Positions 8,568-17,492 of a DNA stretch of 64,000 nt are shown here, piece after piece (within the stretch, counting starts at the first letter, position 1; every line of letters begins with the position of its first letter). The translations under genes were made by a program, and so were the position numbers. The notes beneath the pieces were generated by a model. That model had not been told where the DNA came from, made no database searches, and saw nothing but the letters and a program-made list of their open reading frames with translations. The DNA comes from Flavobacterium sp. GSB-24 (GTDB taxonomy: Bacteria > Bacteroidota > Bacteroidia > Flavobacteriales > Flavobacteriaceae). The stretch lies in contig NZ_AP027043.1 in NCBI RefSeq assembly GCF_027924665.1, positions 2,418,001-2,482,000 on the forward strand, in the 5' to 3' direction.

Positions 8568-8730
8568 ATTTTTATAGGTGCAGAGAGACAAATGTGCTGA
8601 GGGACTGAGGTTTTATTGGTGGTTAGTGGATAATGGTAATGATTGTTTATTGATTATTAAAGGTTGATTTGTTCGTGGTTGATGATTTTGTTTGAGGTTT
8701 TGTGCGATTGGCTATAATCAATTGAATAGG

Positions 8731-8780
8731 CTCCAGCTTTAGCTGGAGATTTTGTAAAGAATAGGGGAAAGGCTTTAGCC
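8731..8780. repeat. Pair of small extragenic palindromes
   Basis: CTCCAGCTTTAGCTGGAG (8731-8748) is an 8-bp stem with a TT loop, and GGCTTTAGCC (8771-8780) is a 4-bp stem with the same TT loop. Shared AGC/TT/GCT wording suggests a REP-like dispersed element. Only one copy is visible in this window. Confidence 0.5.
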
Positions 8781-8806
8781 GAATACTTTGTAATTTTGAA
8801 AGGCAT

Positions 8807-8853
8807 AAAAAAGTCAGCTGAAACAATATTTAATCGTTTCAGCTGACTTTTTT
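8807..8853. terminator. Strong intrinsic terminator of the L,D-transpeptidase gene
   Basis: An 18-bp perfect stem (8807-8824 with 8836-8853), core GTCAGCTGAAAC, loop of 11 bases, and A6/T6 outer ends. It lies just past the stop of the minus-strand gene and works in both directions by symmetry. Confidence 0.88.
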
Positions 8854-8869
8854 ACTAAATAAATATATT

Positions 8870-9757
8870 TTACATAGTTTTTGTTGGCTCGGCTTCTCTT
8901 AGATTTTGATTTTCTAGGATCTCTTTTAGAAATGGTTTTACCTGAGTTTCAATTTCCGATTCTGATATTTTTAAAGCTTCGGGATCAGAGGCTAATTTTA
9001 GCCAAGGTTTTGGCCCGTCAAAATCATAGCTTCCAAAAACTACAACTGGAGTTCCTTTTACTTTTACATTTTCTTTGTCTTTTAAAATCCATTCATCAGC
9101 AAATTTGTAAAGGTATTTAGCATCTTTCTCTAATAATCTTAAACAAGAATGCGAGGCAGGATAACCTGGCAGTTCATATTGGTGAAAACCAACTCCAAGT
9201 TTATTTTCGATATTGAAATTCCATTTTAAATCCCATTCGTCATTAAATGTACTGGTAGTTTTTTCTGCTTTCCAATTCGTGAAAAATAGTCCAGTTGGCG
9301 TAGGATCTTTTTTTCTTCCCATATTTGTTGGCCCTGTGTAAACTAACTCGCCATTTTCGTAAGCGGCAAAAGTTTGTGTCGGATATGAAAAAAGAATAAT
9401 CTTTGAAACTTCCTGTAAAGCTGAAACATGCAATGGAAATGGAAGATAATATACTAAATCGCCAGTAAAATCTCTAGGAATTACAACAGAATCTAGCTTT
9501 TTAAAGTTGGCTTTATCAGTCCTGTTTAGTGCATATACAATATCCATTTTACTGCTGTCAGCTTCATTAATTTTCAGCCAGTCTTTAGTGTTTTCAACTT
9601 TATATGTAATAGCAGATTTGGGTTTTTTATACTCAATTGCTTTTTTAGTAGTTTTATTATTTTCTGTTAAATTGATTGTGTCGCTTTTTTTGCAGGAAAC
9701 TGCTAAAGTCAATATCAAAATAAGTAACGCGTTTGCTGTGTAATATAACTTTTTCAT
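8870..9757 (-). CDS. L,D-transpeptidase (YkuD domain) lipoprotein
   Basis: 295 residues. The N-terminus is a lipoprotein signal with lipobox-like LAVSC (Cys near residue 22) and then a charged linker. The YkuD catalytic domain spans about residues 120-240: GRKKDPTPTGLFF is the strand region, and GFHQYELPGYPASHSCLRLL carries the active-site His and Cys in the form SHSCLRLL. Such enzymes cross-link peptidoglycan peptides 3-3 or attach proteins to them in the periplasm. Monocistronic, with its own strong terminator. Confidence 0.88.
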   Translation of the reverse strand: MKKLYYTANALLILILTLAVSCKKSDTINLTENNKTTKKAIEYKKPKSAITYKVENTKDWLKINEADSSKMDIVYALNRTDKANFKKLDSVVIPRDFTGDLVYYLPFPLHVSALQEVSKIILFSYPTQTFAAYENGELVYTGPTNMGRKKDPTPTGLFFTNWKAEKTTSTFNDEWDLKWNFNIENKLGVGFHQYELPGYPASHSCLRLLEKDAKYLYKFADEWILKDKENVKVKGTPVVVFGSYDFDGPKPWLKLASDPEALKISESEIETQVKPFLKEILENQNLREAEPTKTM

Positions 9758-9860
9758 AGGTTGTATTTTTATGATTGTAAAGTTATAAATGTGATAGCTG
9801 AAAAGGGTTACATAATTTTGTGAATTGTTTGTTTGATTTACATTTGAGTGAAACCTATAA

Positions 9861-10445
9861 TTAAATCAAACCTTTTATTTTAGCATGTTGTAAAAGCAAA
9901 ATAGTCTTAGCATCTGTAATTTCTCCAGATTCAATCATTTTGTAAGCTTCATCAAAAGTATATTCTAAAACTTCGATATTTTCCTGTTCGGCATCTAATC
10001 CTCCTCCAGAACTTACTTTCATACTTTCGTCATATTCTCCAACGAAAAGATATAAAATCTCAGTTACAGATCCAGGTGACATATAAGTTTCGATCACTTT
10101 TTGGACTTTTTTTAAGCGATATCCTGTTTCTTCTTCTGTTTCACGAATTATAGCTTGTTCAGCATTATCTTTATCCAAAAGTCCAGCGCAAACCTCAATC
10201 ATCATTCCGGTTTTGTTTCCGTTAAGATAAGTTGGTAAACGAAATTGTCTGGTTAGTATAACTGTTTTTTTAGCAGAATTATATAATAAGATACCAGCAC
10301 CATTGCCACGGTCATATACTTCTCGTATGTGCGATTCTATTTTTTCGTTTTCCTTTTTATAGTTAAAAGTAACTTTATTTAATATATACCAGTTATCTGA
10401 TAATAACTTGGTTTCGGTAATCTCAATTTCTGGATTTTTTCTCAT
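9861..10445 (-). CDS. nudK: Nudix hydrolase, NudK-like (GDP-mannose pyrophosphatase)
   Basis: 194 residues from the ATG at 10445; a TTG five codons upstream is the only reason for a longer frame. The Nudix box is complete: GLLDKDNAEQAIIRETEEETGY (G-x5-E-x7-REUxEE-x-GU layout). Flanking segments (LLSDNWYILNKVTFNY, then RQFRLPTYLNG and YMSPGSVTEILYLFVGEY) are those of the NudK/ADP-ribose pyrophosphatase group, which cleaves GDP-mannose or similar sugar nucleotides. It follows purA on the same strand, but a terminator lies between them. Confidence 0.82.
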   Translation of the reverse strand: MRKNPEIEITETKLLSDNWYILNKVTFNYKKENEKIESHIREVYDRGNGAGILLYNSAKKTVILTRQFRLPTYLNGNKTGMMIEVCAGLLDKDNAEQAIIRETEEETGYRLKKVQKVIETYMSPGSVTEILYLFVGEYDESMKVSSGGGLDAEQENIEVLEYTFDEAYKMIESGEITDAKTILLLQHAKIKGLI

Positions 10446-10461
10446 ATCAATATTATTCAAA

Positions 10462-10490
10462 AAAAACGCCCTGATTATCAGAGCGTTTTT
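10462..10490. terminator. Intrinsic terminator after purA
   Basis: AAAAACGC (10462-10469) pairs with GCGTTTTT (10483-10490); the inside pairs again (CTGAT/ATCAG) with one C-A mismatch between the two. On the minus strand it follows the purA stop by a few bases and is flanked by T. Confidence 0.8.
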
Positions 10491-10497
10491 AAATGTA

Positions 10498-11769
10498 TTA
10501 TTTTGTTATTGTTTGTTTTCTATCAGGTCCAACCGATACAATTTTGATTGGCACTTCGATTTCTTTCTCAATAAACTCAATATATTCTTTTAGCTCAACA
10601 GGTAATTGATCGTAAGTTGTAAGTCCTGTTAAATCTTGCTTCCATCCTTTAAACTCTTTGTAAATTGGAGTAACATTTTCTGGTTCAATGTTGTAAGGGA
10701 AGTGAGAGATATTTTGTCCTTTGTAGTTGTATTCAGTACAAACTTTTAAAGTTTCAAAACCAGAAAGTACATCACCTTTCATCATCATTAATTGAGTAAC
10801 TCCATTTACTTGTACAGCATATTTTAAAGCTACTAAATCTAACCATCCGCAACGTCTTTGTCTTCCTGTTACAGATCCAAATTCGTTACCCACTCTTGCC
10901 ATTGTAGCACCAACTTCGTCAAAAAGTTCAGTTGGGAAAGGTCCGCTTCCTACACGTGTAACGTAAGCTTTGAAAATTCCGTAAACCTCTTTGATTTTGT
11001 TAGGAGCAATTCCTAAACCTGTACAAGCTCCAGCTGCAGTAGTGTTTGATGAAGTTACGAAAGGATAAGTTCCGAAATCAACATCTAATAAAGATCCCTG
11101 AGCACCTTCACAAAGAATAGATTTACCAGCTTTTTGAGCTTGGTGCATGTATTCTTCACTATCAATAAAATCTAATTTTTTAAGCTCTTCAATAGCTTCG
11201 AAGAATTCTTTTTCTAATTCAGCTAAATTATATTGAATATTAACGTCGTAAAAAGCAATCATAGCTTCGTGTTTGTCTGCTAATGCTCTGTAACGCTCTT
11301 TGAAGTCTTCTAATTCGATATCTCCAACACGCAAACCATTTCTACCAGTTTTGTCCATGTAAGTTGGTCCAATACCTTTAAGTGTAGAACCAATTTTTGC
11401 CTTTCCTTTTGATGCTTCAGAAGCAGCGTCAAGCAAACGGTGTGTTGGTAAAATTAAATGCGCTTTTCTAGAAATGATCAATTTGCTTTTGATATCAAGA
11501 TTGAATTTCTCTAAACCTTCAATTTCTTTTTGAAAAACTACTGGGTCAATTACAACACCATTTCCGATGATATTTACTGAATTTTTATGAAAAATTCCAG
11601 AAGGAATTGTTCTAAGTACGTGTTTGATTCCGTCAAATTCTAATGTATGTCCTGCATTTGGTCCTCCTTGAAAACGTGCAATAATATCATAATTTGAGGT
11701 AAGAACGTCAACAATTTTTCCTTTACCTTCATCTCCCCATTGTAATCCTAGTAATAAATCTACGGTCAT
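10498..11769 (-). CDS. purA: Adenylosuccinate synthetase
   Basis: 423 residues, the normal length. It joins IMP and aspartate with GTP to give adenylosuccinate, the first step to AMP. The N-terminal P-loop-like LLLGLQWGDEGKGKIVD with catalytic Asp and Lys, RFQGGPNAGHT (catalytic His), KGIGPTYMDKTGRNG, and the C-terminal GRQRRCGWLDLVALKYA are all present. The ATG start is supported by the motif position. The Fur-type regulator gene lies 95 bp upstream on the same strand, and a small hairpin (GGACAA/TTGTCC, 11789-11806) lies in between. Likely a rel-fur-purA transcription unit. Confidence 0.97.
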   Translation of the reverse strand: MTVDLLLGLQWGDEGKGKIVDVLTSNYDIIARFQGGPNAGHTLEFDGIKHVLRTIPSGIFHKNSVNIIGNGVVIDPVVFQKEIEGLEKFNLDIKSKLIISRKAHLILPTHRLLDAASEASKGKAKIGSTLKGIGPTYMDKTGRNGLRVGDIELEDFKERYRALADKHEAMIAFYDVNIQYNLAELEKEFFEAIEELKKLDFIDSEEYMHQAQKAGKSILCEGAQGSLLDVDFGTYPFVTSSNTTAAGACTGLGIAPNKIKEVYGIFKAYVTRVGSGPFPTELFDEVGATMARVGNEFGSVTGRQRRCGWLDLVALKYAVQVNGVTQLMMMKGDVLSGFETLKVCTEYNYKGQNISHFPYNIEPENVTPIYKEFKGWKQDLTGLTTYDQLPVELKEYIEFIEKEIEVPIKIVSVGPDRKQTITK

Positions 11770-11864
11770 TCTGTTTTAATTTGCGTTGGGACAATCTAAG
11801 TTGTCCTACTGATTATGTAGTTAATTTTTCTTTTTTTTATTTTTTTGAATAATTCCTTTCTGGA

Positions 11865-12323
11865 TTATTGTTTTTCTTTTTTGTTTCCGTAGAAATAAAG
11901 TGAGTGATTCGTAATTTCGATATCAAATATTTCTTCGATTGTTTTTTTGATGGTTTGAATTCTTGGGTCACAAAATTCAATTACTTCGCCAGAATCAGTC
12001 ATGATAATGTGATCGTGCTGTTTGTCGAAATATGATTTTTCGTAGTAAGCTTGATTTTGCCCAAATTGATGTTTTCTAACCAAAGCACAGTCTAACAATA
12101 ACTCAATCGTGTTGTACAAAGTAGCTCTACTCACACGATAGTTTTTGTTTTTCATTTTGATATAAAGATTTTCTATGTCAAAATGTTCCTCGCTGTCGTA
12201 AATTTCCTGAAGTATAGCATAACGCTCAGGAGTTTTGCGATGCCCTTTTTGTTCAAGATACATTGTAAATACGTTTTTTACAATTTCTTGATTTTTAGTG
12301 TTGTCAGTTGAAATGAGTGTCAT
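11865..12323 (-). CDS. Fur family transcriptional regulator
   Basis: 152 residues from the ATG at 12323. The longer frame from TTG at 12356 is rejected because that TTG fits a -33 promoter element and TATCTTTG lies between it and the ATG. The winged-helix part ([15 protein letters not shown] ... [21 protein letters not shown]) is followed by the dimerisation domain with a metal-site motif [19 protein letters not shown]. The C-x2-C pairs of many Fur proteins are absent, so a structural zinc site may be missing. Whether it senses Fe, Zn or peroxide cannot be told. It sits between rel and purA. Confidence 0.88.
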   Translation of the reverse strand: MTLISTDNTKNQEIVKNVFTMYLEQKGHRKTPERYAILQEIYDSEEHFDIENLYIKMKNKNYRVSRATLYNTIELLLDCALVRKHQFGQNQAYYEKSYFDKQHDHIIMTDSGEVIEFCDPRIQTIKKTIEEIFDIEITNHSLYFYGNKKEKQ

Positions 12324-12329
12324 ATCCGG

Positions 12330-12356
12330 CAAAGATAAATTTTTATTTTTAATCAA
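12330..12356 (-). promoter_or_regulatory. Promoter of the Fur-type gene
   Basis: Minus-strand TTG (complement of 12354-12356), 16 bp spacer, then TATCTTTG (complement of 12330-12337), followed after 6 bp by the ATG. It is near the Bacteroidota -33/-7 pattern. It places the transcription start at or next to the start codon, so the message may be leaderless. Confidence 0.55.
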
Positions 12357-12411
12357 TAAAAGTTTCGGGTTTAAAGTTTAGTTATAAAACCCTTATAGAT
12401 AGGTTAAAAAG

Positions 12412-14634
12412 TTAGGTTCTGTATTCTCTGGTAACTTTATCAACTCCGTCAATTTTCTTAATTGCATTAATCATTTTCTTCAAAATGGTGTTATTTTTTA
12501 CAATTACAGCAATCTGACCGTGAAAAATTCCTGCATCTGTACTCAGCGAAATACTTTGGATATTTACGCTCATATTGTTCGAAATTACTCTTGTCAATTG
12601 GTTGGTAAGTCCTAAAACATCCATTCCCGTAATATTGATAATCGCTTTGAATTCCTCTTGCGAAGAGTCAATCCATTTGGCGCTCATGATTCGATACGCA
12701 TAATTAGACTGCATTCCAATTGCATTTGGACAATCTTTTTTATGTACTTTAATTCCTTCGTTAATAGTAACAAAACCAAAAACATCATCACCAGGAATAG
12801 GGTTACAGCATTGTGAAAGTTTGTAATCGAGTTTGTCATGTTCAGTTCCAAAAACCAGCATGTCATAATTGCTGCTGATAACTGGTTTATGAATATCCTC
12901 AGCTGCAGTCGTATCTTTATTTCTTTTGATTTTATTTTTAAAGAAATTGATAAACGAATTGCTTTTTTGCGCAGCATAATCTTTTAACTGCTGATTTTCA
13001 ATCGCGCCGATTCCGACTCTATAAAATAAATCTAAGCTCGTTTTGAGTTTAAAAAAGTTAACTAACTCGTTTGTAACCTGTTCATTAAAAGTAATTTTTA
13101 AATGTTTCAGTTTTCTAACAAGCAACTCTTTTCCTTCTTCTGCGATCTTTTTAGTGTTCTCGTTCAGAACATTCTTGATCTTATTTTTTGCTCTAGAAGT
13201 CGTTACGTATTCCAGCCAGTTTACCGTTGGTTTCTGATTTGGAGAAGTAATTACTTCAACCTGATCACCACTTTTAAGTTCGTAATTCAAAGGAACTAAT
13301 CTTCCGTTTACGCGCGTTCCTCGAGTCTTAATTCCGATTTCAGAGTGAATGCTAAAAGCAAAATCCAAAGAAGTCGCTCCTTTAGGCAGTGATTTGATTT
13401 CTCCTTTTGGCGTAAAAATGAAAATTTCTTTTGAATATAAATTCATTTTGAAATCTTCTACAAAATCTACTGCATTGGTTTCAGGGTTTTCTAGTGCTTC
13501 TCTCAAAAGATTCAGCCAAACATCTAAGCCACTTTCTTCTGTTGCTCCATTTTTATATTTATAATGTGCAGCATATCCTTTCTCAGCAATTTCGTCCATA
13601 CGTTCGCTTCGAACCTGAACTTCAACCCAGCGTCCTTTTGGACCCATTACTGTAATGTGAAGTGCTTCGTAACCAGTAGATTTTGGTGACGAAATCCAAT
13701 CACGCAAACGGCTCGGGCTTGGTCTGTAATGATCGGTTACGATTGAATAGATTTTCCATGCCACAAATTTTTCATCGTGGGCATCCGATTTATAAACGAT
13801 TCTAAGTGCAAATTTGTCGTAAACTTCATCAAAGCTTACATTTTGAGCACGCATTTTTCTACGGATAGAATAAATAGATTTTGGTCGGCCTTTGATGATA
13901 TAATCAATACCTTCATTGTCTAGAGATTTCTTTAAAACATCTGAAATATCTTTGATGTAAGCATCTTGTTCTTCCTTGGTTTCACGAATTTTACTGACAA
14001 TATCATTGTAAACAGCTGGTTCGGTATATTTTAAACCTAAATCTTCAAGTTTAGTTTTAATATTGTAAAGTCCCAAACGGTGGGCTAAAGGAGCATAAAT
14101 ATATAAAGTTTCAGATGCGATTTTGGTTTGTTTATATTCCGCCATCGAATCCATTGTCTGCATATTATGAAGACGATCGGCCAATTTGATCAAAATTACG
14201 CGGACATCATCATTCAATGTCAGAATCATTTTTCTGAAATTCTCAGCCTGCATTGAAGCATTTAAGTTTTTTTGAACTAACGAAATCTTAGTAAGACCTT
14301 CAACCAATTGTGCTACTTTCGGATTAAATAATCGCTCAATATCTTCAACTGTAATTGGAGTATCTTCTACAACATCGTGTAATAAGGCCGCGGCGATAGA
14401 GGTCGCTCCCAGACCAATTTCTGAGGCAACAATTTTTGCAACTGCAATAGGATGAAAGATATAGGCTTCTCCCGATTTGCGTCTCTGCTCTTTGTGGGCA
14501 TCAACGGCAACATCAAAAGCTTTCCGAATTAATTTTTTATCAGCTGGGCTTAAAGTTTGGTAACTTATTCGAAGTAATTCCTTGTATTCCTGCGCAATAG
14601 CTTTATTTTCTTTTTCAATATCTAATTCTGTCAT
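12412..14634 (-). CDS. Bifunctional (p)ppGpp synthetase/hydrolase (Rel/SpoT)
   Basis: 740 residues from the ATG at 14634 (a TTG five codons upstream is less likely). It makes and degrades (p)ppGpp, the stringent-response signal. The HD hydrolase domain is intact (FHPIAVA near residue 60; LLHDVVEDTP near residue 85). The synthetase domain has DKFALRIVY and the SRLRDWISSPKSTGYEALH loop, of the RxKD type of bifunctional enzymes. A TGS domain follows (FTPKGEIKSLPKGATSLDFAFSIHSE), then a helical region, a Cys motif (LSQCCNPIPGDDVFGF) and a C-terminal ACT domain. It is the single long Rel of the window. The Fur gene lies just downstream with its own promoter. Confidence 0.95.
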   Translation of the reverse strand: MTELDIEKENKAIAQEYKELLRISYQTLSPADKKLIRKAFDVAVDAHKEQRRKSGEAYIFHPIAVAKIVASEIGLGATSIAAALLHDVVEDTPITVEDIERLFNPKVAQLVEGLTKISLVQKNLNASMQAENFRKMILTLNDDVRVILIKLADRLHNMQTMDSMAEYKQTKIASETLYIYAPLAHRLGLYNIKTKLEDLGLKYTEPAVYNDIVSKIRETKEEQDAYIKDISDVLKKSLDNEGIDYIIKGRPKSIYSIRRKMRAQNVSFDEVYDKFALRIVYKSDAHDEKFVAWKIYSIVTDHYRPSPSRLRDWISSPKSTGYEALHITVMGPKGRWVEVQVRSERMDEIAEKGYAAHYKYKNGATEESGLDVWLNLLREALENPETNAVDFVEDFKMNLYSKEIFIFTPKGEIKSLPKGATSLDFAFSIHSEIGIKTRGTRVNGRLVPLNYELKSGDQVEVITSPNQKPTVNWLEYVTTSRAKNKIKNVLNENTKKIAEEGKELLVRKLKHLKITFNEQVTNELVNFFKLKTSLDLFYRVGIGAIENQQLKDYAAQKSNSFINFFKNKIKRNKDTTAAEDIHKPVISSNYDMLVFGTEHDKLDYKLSQCCNPIPGDDVFGFVTINEGIKVHKKDCPNAIGMQSNYAYRIMSAKWIDSSQEEFKAIINITGMDVLGLTNQLTRVISNNMSVNIQSISLSTDAGIFHGQIAVIVKNNTILKKMINAIKKIDGVDKVTREYRT

Positions 14635-14701
14635 AACGGCATAGTTCAAGTACTAAAAATAAGAATTAGTTTCTATATACACAAGGTTTTGCGGTTGTAG
14701 A

Positions 14702-14839
14702 TTTTAGTCCCGAAGTTTCGGGAAAGATTGTAGATTTTTGAAGGGGTAAAATTCCAAATTTTTTAAATCCCAAATTCCAAAAAGGAGCGAAGCGACTTTT
14801 AGAAAATCTAAAATCTATCCCAAGGCTTCGGGACTAAAA
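14702..14839. repeat. Inverted repeat bracketing a GC-rich intergenic element
   Basis: TTTTAGTCCCGAAG (14702-14715) returns as its exact reverse complement at 14826-14839. Inside are a second palindrome (CCCGAAGTTTCGGG, 14709-14722), two AATTCC phrases and the phrase GGAGCGAAGCGAC. It fills the gap between the RNA methyltransferase and rel. It looks like a non-coding mobile or REP-type repeat; there is no ORF inside. Confidence 0.65.
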
Positions 14840-14846
14840 TCTAAAA

Positions 14847-15635
14847 TCAGAATCCTCTCTGGCGCTTCGCTTCAAAAATTAAAATCGCGGCAGCTACAGA
14901 AACATTCATACTGTCAATTTCGCCCTGCATCGGAATAATAATATTTTGAGTAGCAGCTTCTCGCCATTCCTGCGTTAGACCAGTTGCTTCTGTGCCAACA
15001 ACCAAAGCGGTTGGAGCAGTAAAATCTTGAGTATGATAAGAAGTTGAATTTTGTAGCGTTGCGCTATAGAAATTAATCTTTTTTTCTTTTAAAAAAGCAA
15101 TAATTTCAGAAGTTGTTCCTGATGCAATTTGATTGGTAAACAAACAGCCAACGCTAGAACGCACAATATTCGGATTGTATAAATCGCTTTTTGGGTTAGC
15201 AATTAAAACAGCGTCTAAATTGGCAGCATCTGCAGTACGTAAAACAGCACCGATATTGCCTGGTTTTTCTAAAGATTCTACCACTAAAATTAATGGATTG
15301 TCAGATAATTTTAAATCTGATAATTTCAATGATTTGGTTTTCGCAACAGCTAAAATCCCTTCCGTTGTATCACGATACGCCAATTTTTGGTAGACCTCTT
15401 TATTAATTTCTATAATTTGAAAAGAATTTTGAATCAGTTTATTGATTTCGCTTTCAGAAACTAATTCGGGTAAAAACAAAACCGTTTCGATTTCGTAACC
15501 GCCTTTTATGGCCAATGAAATTTCACGTTGCCCTTCAATCAAAAATGTTCCAGTTTGTTTTCTGGCTTTTGCTTTTTCTTGAAGTAAAACCAAAGATTTG
15601 ATAAACGGATTTTGAATTGAAGTGATTTGTTTCAT
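14847..15635 (-). CDS. SpoU/TrmH family RNA 2'-O-methyltransferase
   Basis: 262 residues. The N-terminal substrate-binding domain (ITSIQNPFIKSLVLLQEKAKARKQTGTFLIEGQREI) is followed by the SPOUT knot with its three motifs: motif 1 VVESLEKPGNIGAVLRTADAA, motif 2 LVVGTEATGLTQEW, motif 3 IIPMQGEIDSMNVSVAAAILIFEAKRQ. It methylates a ribose in rRNA or tRNA using S-adenosylmethionine; relatives include RlmB and TrmH, and the target is not determinable here. An octamer-phrased repeat lies directly before its ATG. Confidence 0.9.
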   Translation of the reverse strand: MKQITSIQNPFIKSLVLLQEKAKARKQTGTFLIEGQREISLAIKGGYEIETVLFLPELVSESEINKLIQNSFQIIEINKEVYQKLAYRDTTEGILAVAKTKSLKLSDLKLSDNPLILVVESLEKPGNIGAVLRTADAANLDAVLIANPKSDLYNPNIVRSSVGCLFTNQIASGTTSEIIAFLKEKKINFYSATLQNSTSYHTQDFTAPTALVVGTEATGLTQEWREAATQNIIIPMQGEIDSMNVSVAAAILIFEAKRQRGF

Positions 15636-15642
15636 TTTTTTT

Positions 15643-15728
15643 AAGGCTCAAAGTTGCAGAGTGGCAAAGGTACAGAGTTTTTTTTTAAAAGAGGCAAAGG
15701 TTCAGAGTTACAAAGCAGTAAAGGTTTT
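15643..15728. repeat. Two octamer-phrased repeat blocks upstream of the RNA methyltransferase
   Basis: Reading the + strand in steps of 8 from 15643: AAGGCTCA, AAGTTGCA, GAGTGGCA, AAGGTACA, GAGT. After a T-run, again from 15697: AAGGTTCA, GAGTTACA, AAGCAGTA, AAGGTTTT. On the coding strand this reads as CTTTG-type phrases that end 8 bp before the start codon. Two more arrays with similar CTTTG wording lie at 25138 and 39626. Confidence 0.75.
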
Positions 15729-15766
15729 TATTCCAGTCATGTTTTTGAAATCTTGCATATTTCTGC

Positions 15767-16267
15767 TTATTTCCACAATTTTATGGCTTCCTTTTTTGTC
15801 AATGTTTTGATTAGGTTTTTGGAGAAATCTACCTTAATAAGTGGAAAATCTTTTTGATTTTCGCCAGTTAGAATTAGAGGCTTGTTCAAAATTTTACTAA
15901 TTTGATTCATAAAGTTCACAACCTTAATGTAATCTTCAAAAGATTTTATTTCTCTTGGATCAATGTCAAATTCAATTTCATCTGCAGAGAAAAAATGAGT
16001 ATTTATTATAATATCGTCAATAATTATAGAAACGGTTTTGCATTCCATTGTATCCGTTTCATCATTCATCATTAATATTAAATATTCTTTATCAATTTCA
16101 TTTTTGATTTCATTTTCTCCTGTTACGCCATATTGAGTGAGGTGATTCAAATTTAAAAAATCTATTAAAATTTTCCAGTCTTCAATAGTCACATTTTCGA
16201 CATAAATATCTCTTAATGAACCGTCAAATTCAAAAATCCATTCTATTTCTTCCCAGATATTACACAT
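15767..16267 (-). CDS. Hypothetical acidic protein
   Basis: 166 residues that I do not recognise. No signal peptide or membrane segment; acidic and rich in Ile, Asp and Glu, with a beta/alpha pattern. It begins MCNIWEEIEWIFEFDGSLRDIYV and ends with a lysine-rich helix. Small acidic cytosolic proteins of this kind are often immunity proteins, but no toxin gene is adjacent, so this is only an idea. It follows the alkaline-phosphatase-family gene on the same strand with a 24-bp gap and may share its transcript. Confidence 0.65.
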   Translation of the reverse strand: MCNIWEEIEWIFEFDGSLRDIYVENVTIEDWKILIDFLNLNHLTQYGVTGENEIKNEIDKEYLILMMNDETDTMECKTVSIIIDDIIINTHFFSADEIEFDIDPREIKSFEDYIKVVNFMNQISKILNKPLILTGENQKDFPLIKVDFSKNLIKTLTKKEAIKLWK

Positions 16268-16291
16268 TTGATTCTTGATTGATTTTTAGTA

Positions 16292-17377
16292 TTATTTCTC
16301 AAACACTTCTTTAATTTCTTTGGCAACAGGGTGTTGAGCTGTAAAACTGTAACCCATAATTTTGGCAATGGTTTGTGCGACTTGTTTTTGATACAATTGC
16401 GATTCTGTTTTGATTTCGCCTTTTGGAGCAATTTCGGGTCCCATTACAGCAAACCAAATTTCAGATGCACCTGCTACATCCGAGCCGTGATCGGTCCATT
16501 GCGCTTTTACTTTGTCTCCTCGTCCATGATCTACTGTTATAAATAAGGTTGTTTTGTTTTTATATTGCGGATCGTTTTGAACAAAATTCCAGATTTCCTC
16601 GATCCATTTATCGACTTGGTTTGCAGCGTCTAAATACGAACGATATTGTGCATGATGTGCCCATTCATCGGTTTCGCCATACGCGATGTACAATACTTTT
16701 GGCTTTTTCGTTTTAAGTTCATCCTTTGCCTGATAATGCGTAAAAACATCGAGACATTCATCCTGATGGAAAGGCTTATAAGAGTTGTCACGCATTTCAT
16801 TTAGTAATTTTTGAGCCGATGTAGGTTTATTACCGCCAACTTTATCAAAGGCAGAAATGACAGTAAACCCGCTTCTTTCTTCATTCAGAATTCTATCGAA
16901 AGCATCCCAAGCACCAAAAGCCGCAACTTTTCCTTTGAGTTTAGACTGCTGGTTCAAGAACTCTAATACATTTACATTAGGATTGGCTTTATAGCTGTTT
17001 GAATTCACTTTCAGGTCAACATTTCCGGTCATAATTTCGCTGTAGCCAGGATAACTAAACCAATACGGATTGGCAACATCAACTTTGTTTCCTAAATCTC
17101 GATTTCCATAAATTTGACCTTTTGAAGCTATTTCGGACCAGAAAAAAGGCATTAATTTTTTACGTGCTTCTTTGATATCGGGATTGGAATATCTTTTATA
17201 AATATAGGCGCTGTCTCCCTGATTGAATTTTTTGTCATTGGCAATCGCAGGGTCAAGTCCTTTAAAAACTTCCTGCCATCTAAAACCATCTGTAGTAATG
17301 ATGATTATGTTTTCTGTTTTTTGTGCCAGAGATTTAAAGCTTAATAAAATGAACAGAATTGGGATGATTTTTTTCAT
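16292..17377 (-). CDS. Exported alkaline-phosphatase-superfamily hydrolase
   Basis: 361 residues with a signal peptide (MKKIIPILFILLSFKSLAQ). The alkaline phosphatase/phosphodiesterase/sulfatase core is visible: metal-binding NIIIITTDGFRWQEVF with a Thr nucleophile candidate, LYIAYGETDEWAHHAQY (metal Asp and His), and LFITVDHGRGD with the second Asp-His metal pair. Likely a periplasmic or outer-membrane-associated phosphate-ester hydrolase; the substrate is unknown. The following unknown gene may be cotranscribed. Confidence 0.82.
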   Translation of the reverse strand: MKKIIPILFILLSFKSLAQKTENIIIITTDGFRWQEVFKGLDPAIANDKKFNQGDSAYIYKRYSNPDIKEARKKLMPFFWSEIASKGQIYGNRDLGNKVDVANPYWFSYPGYSEIMTGNVDLKVNSNSYKANPNVNVLEFLNQQSKLKGKVAAFGAWDAFDRILNEERSGFTVISAFDKVGGNKPTSAQKLLNEMRDNSYKPFHQDECLDVFTHYQAKDELKTKKPKVLYIAYGETDEWAHHAQYRSYLDAANQVDKWIEEIWNFVQNDPQYKNKTTLFITVDHGRGDKVKAQWTDHGSDVAGASEIWFAVMGPEIAPKGEIKTESQLYQKQVAQTIAKIMGYSFTAQHPVAKEIKEVFEK

Positions 17378-17492
17378 TTTTTATTAATTGAAATTACATT
17401 GAATCGTTTTGATTTTTTTCAAAACTAAGTAATTTAATCAATTAGTTTTTACGGGATAACGTAAGGTAACTTTAAATTAATAGAAGAGAAAT

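Larger units (their letters stand above)
8500..8869. other. Intergenic region with no gene, 370 bp
   Basis: It holds the TetR-gene promoter/operator, then about 130 bp of G/T-rich sequence without recognisable features (8570-8720), two small palindromes (8731-8780), and the L,D-transpeptidase terminator (8807-8853). No ORF of note is present on either strand. Confidence 0.7.

Noticed and set aside
12324..12356. N-terminal extension of the Fur-type protein from TTG
   Set aside because: It would begin on the -33 element and run through the TATCTTTG promoter box; the ATG at 12323 is better.
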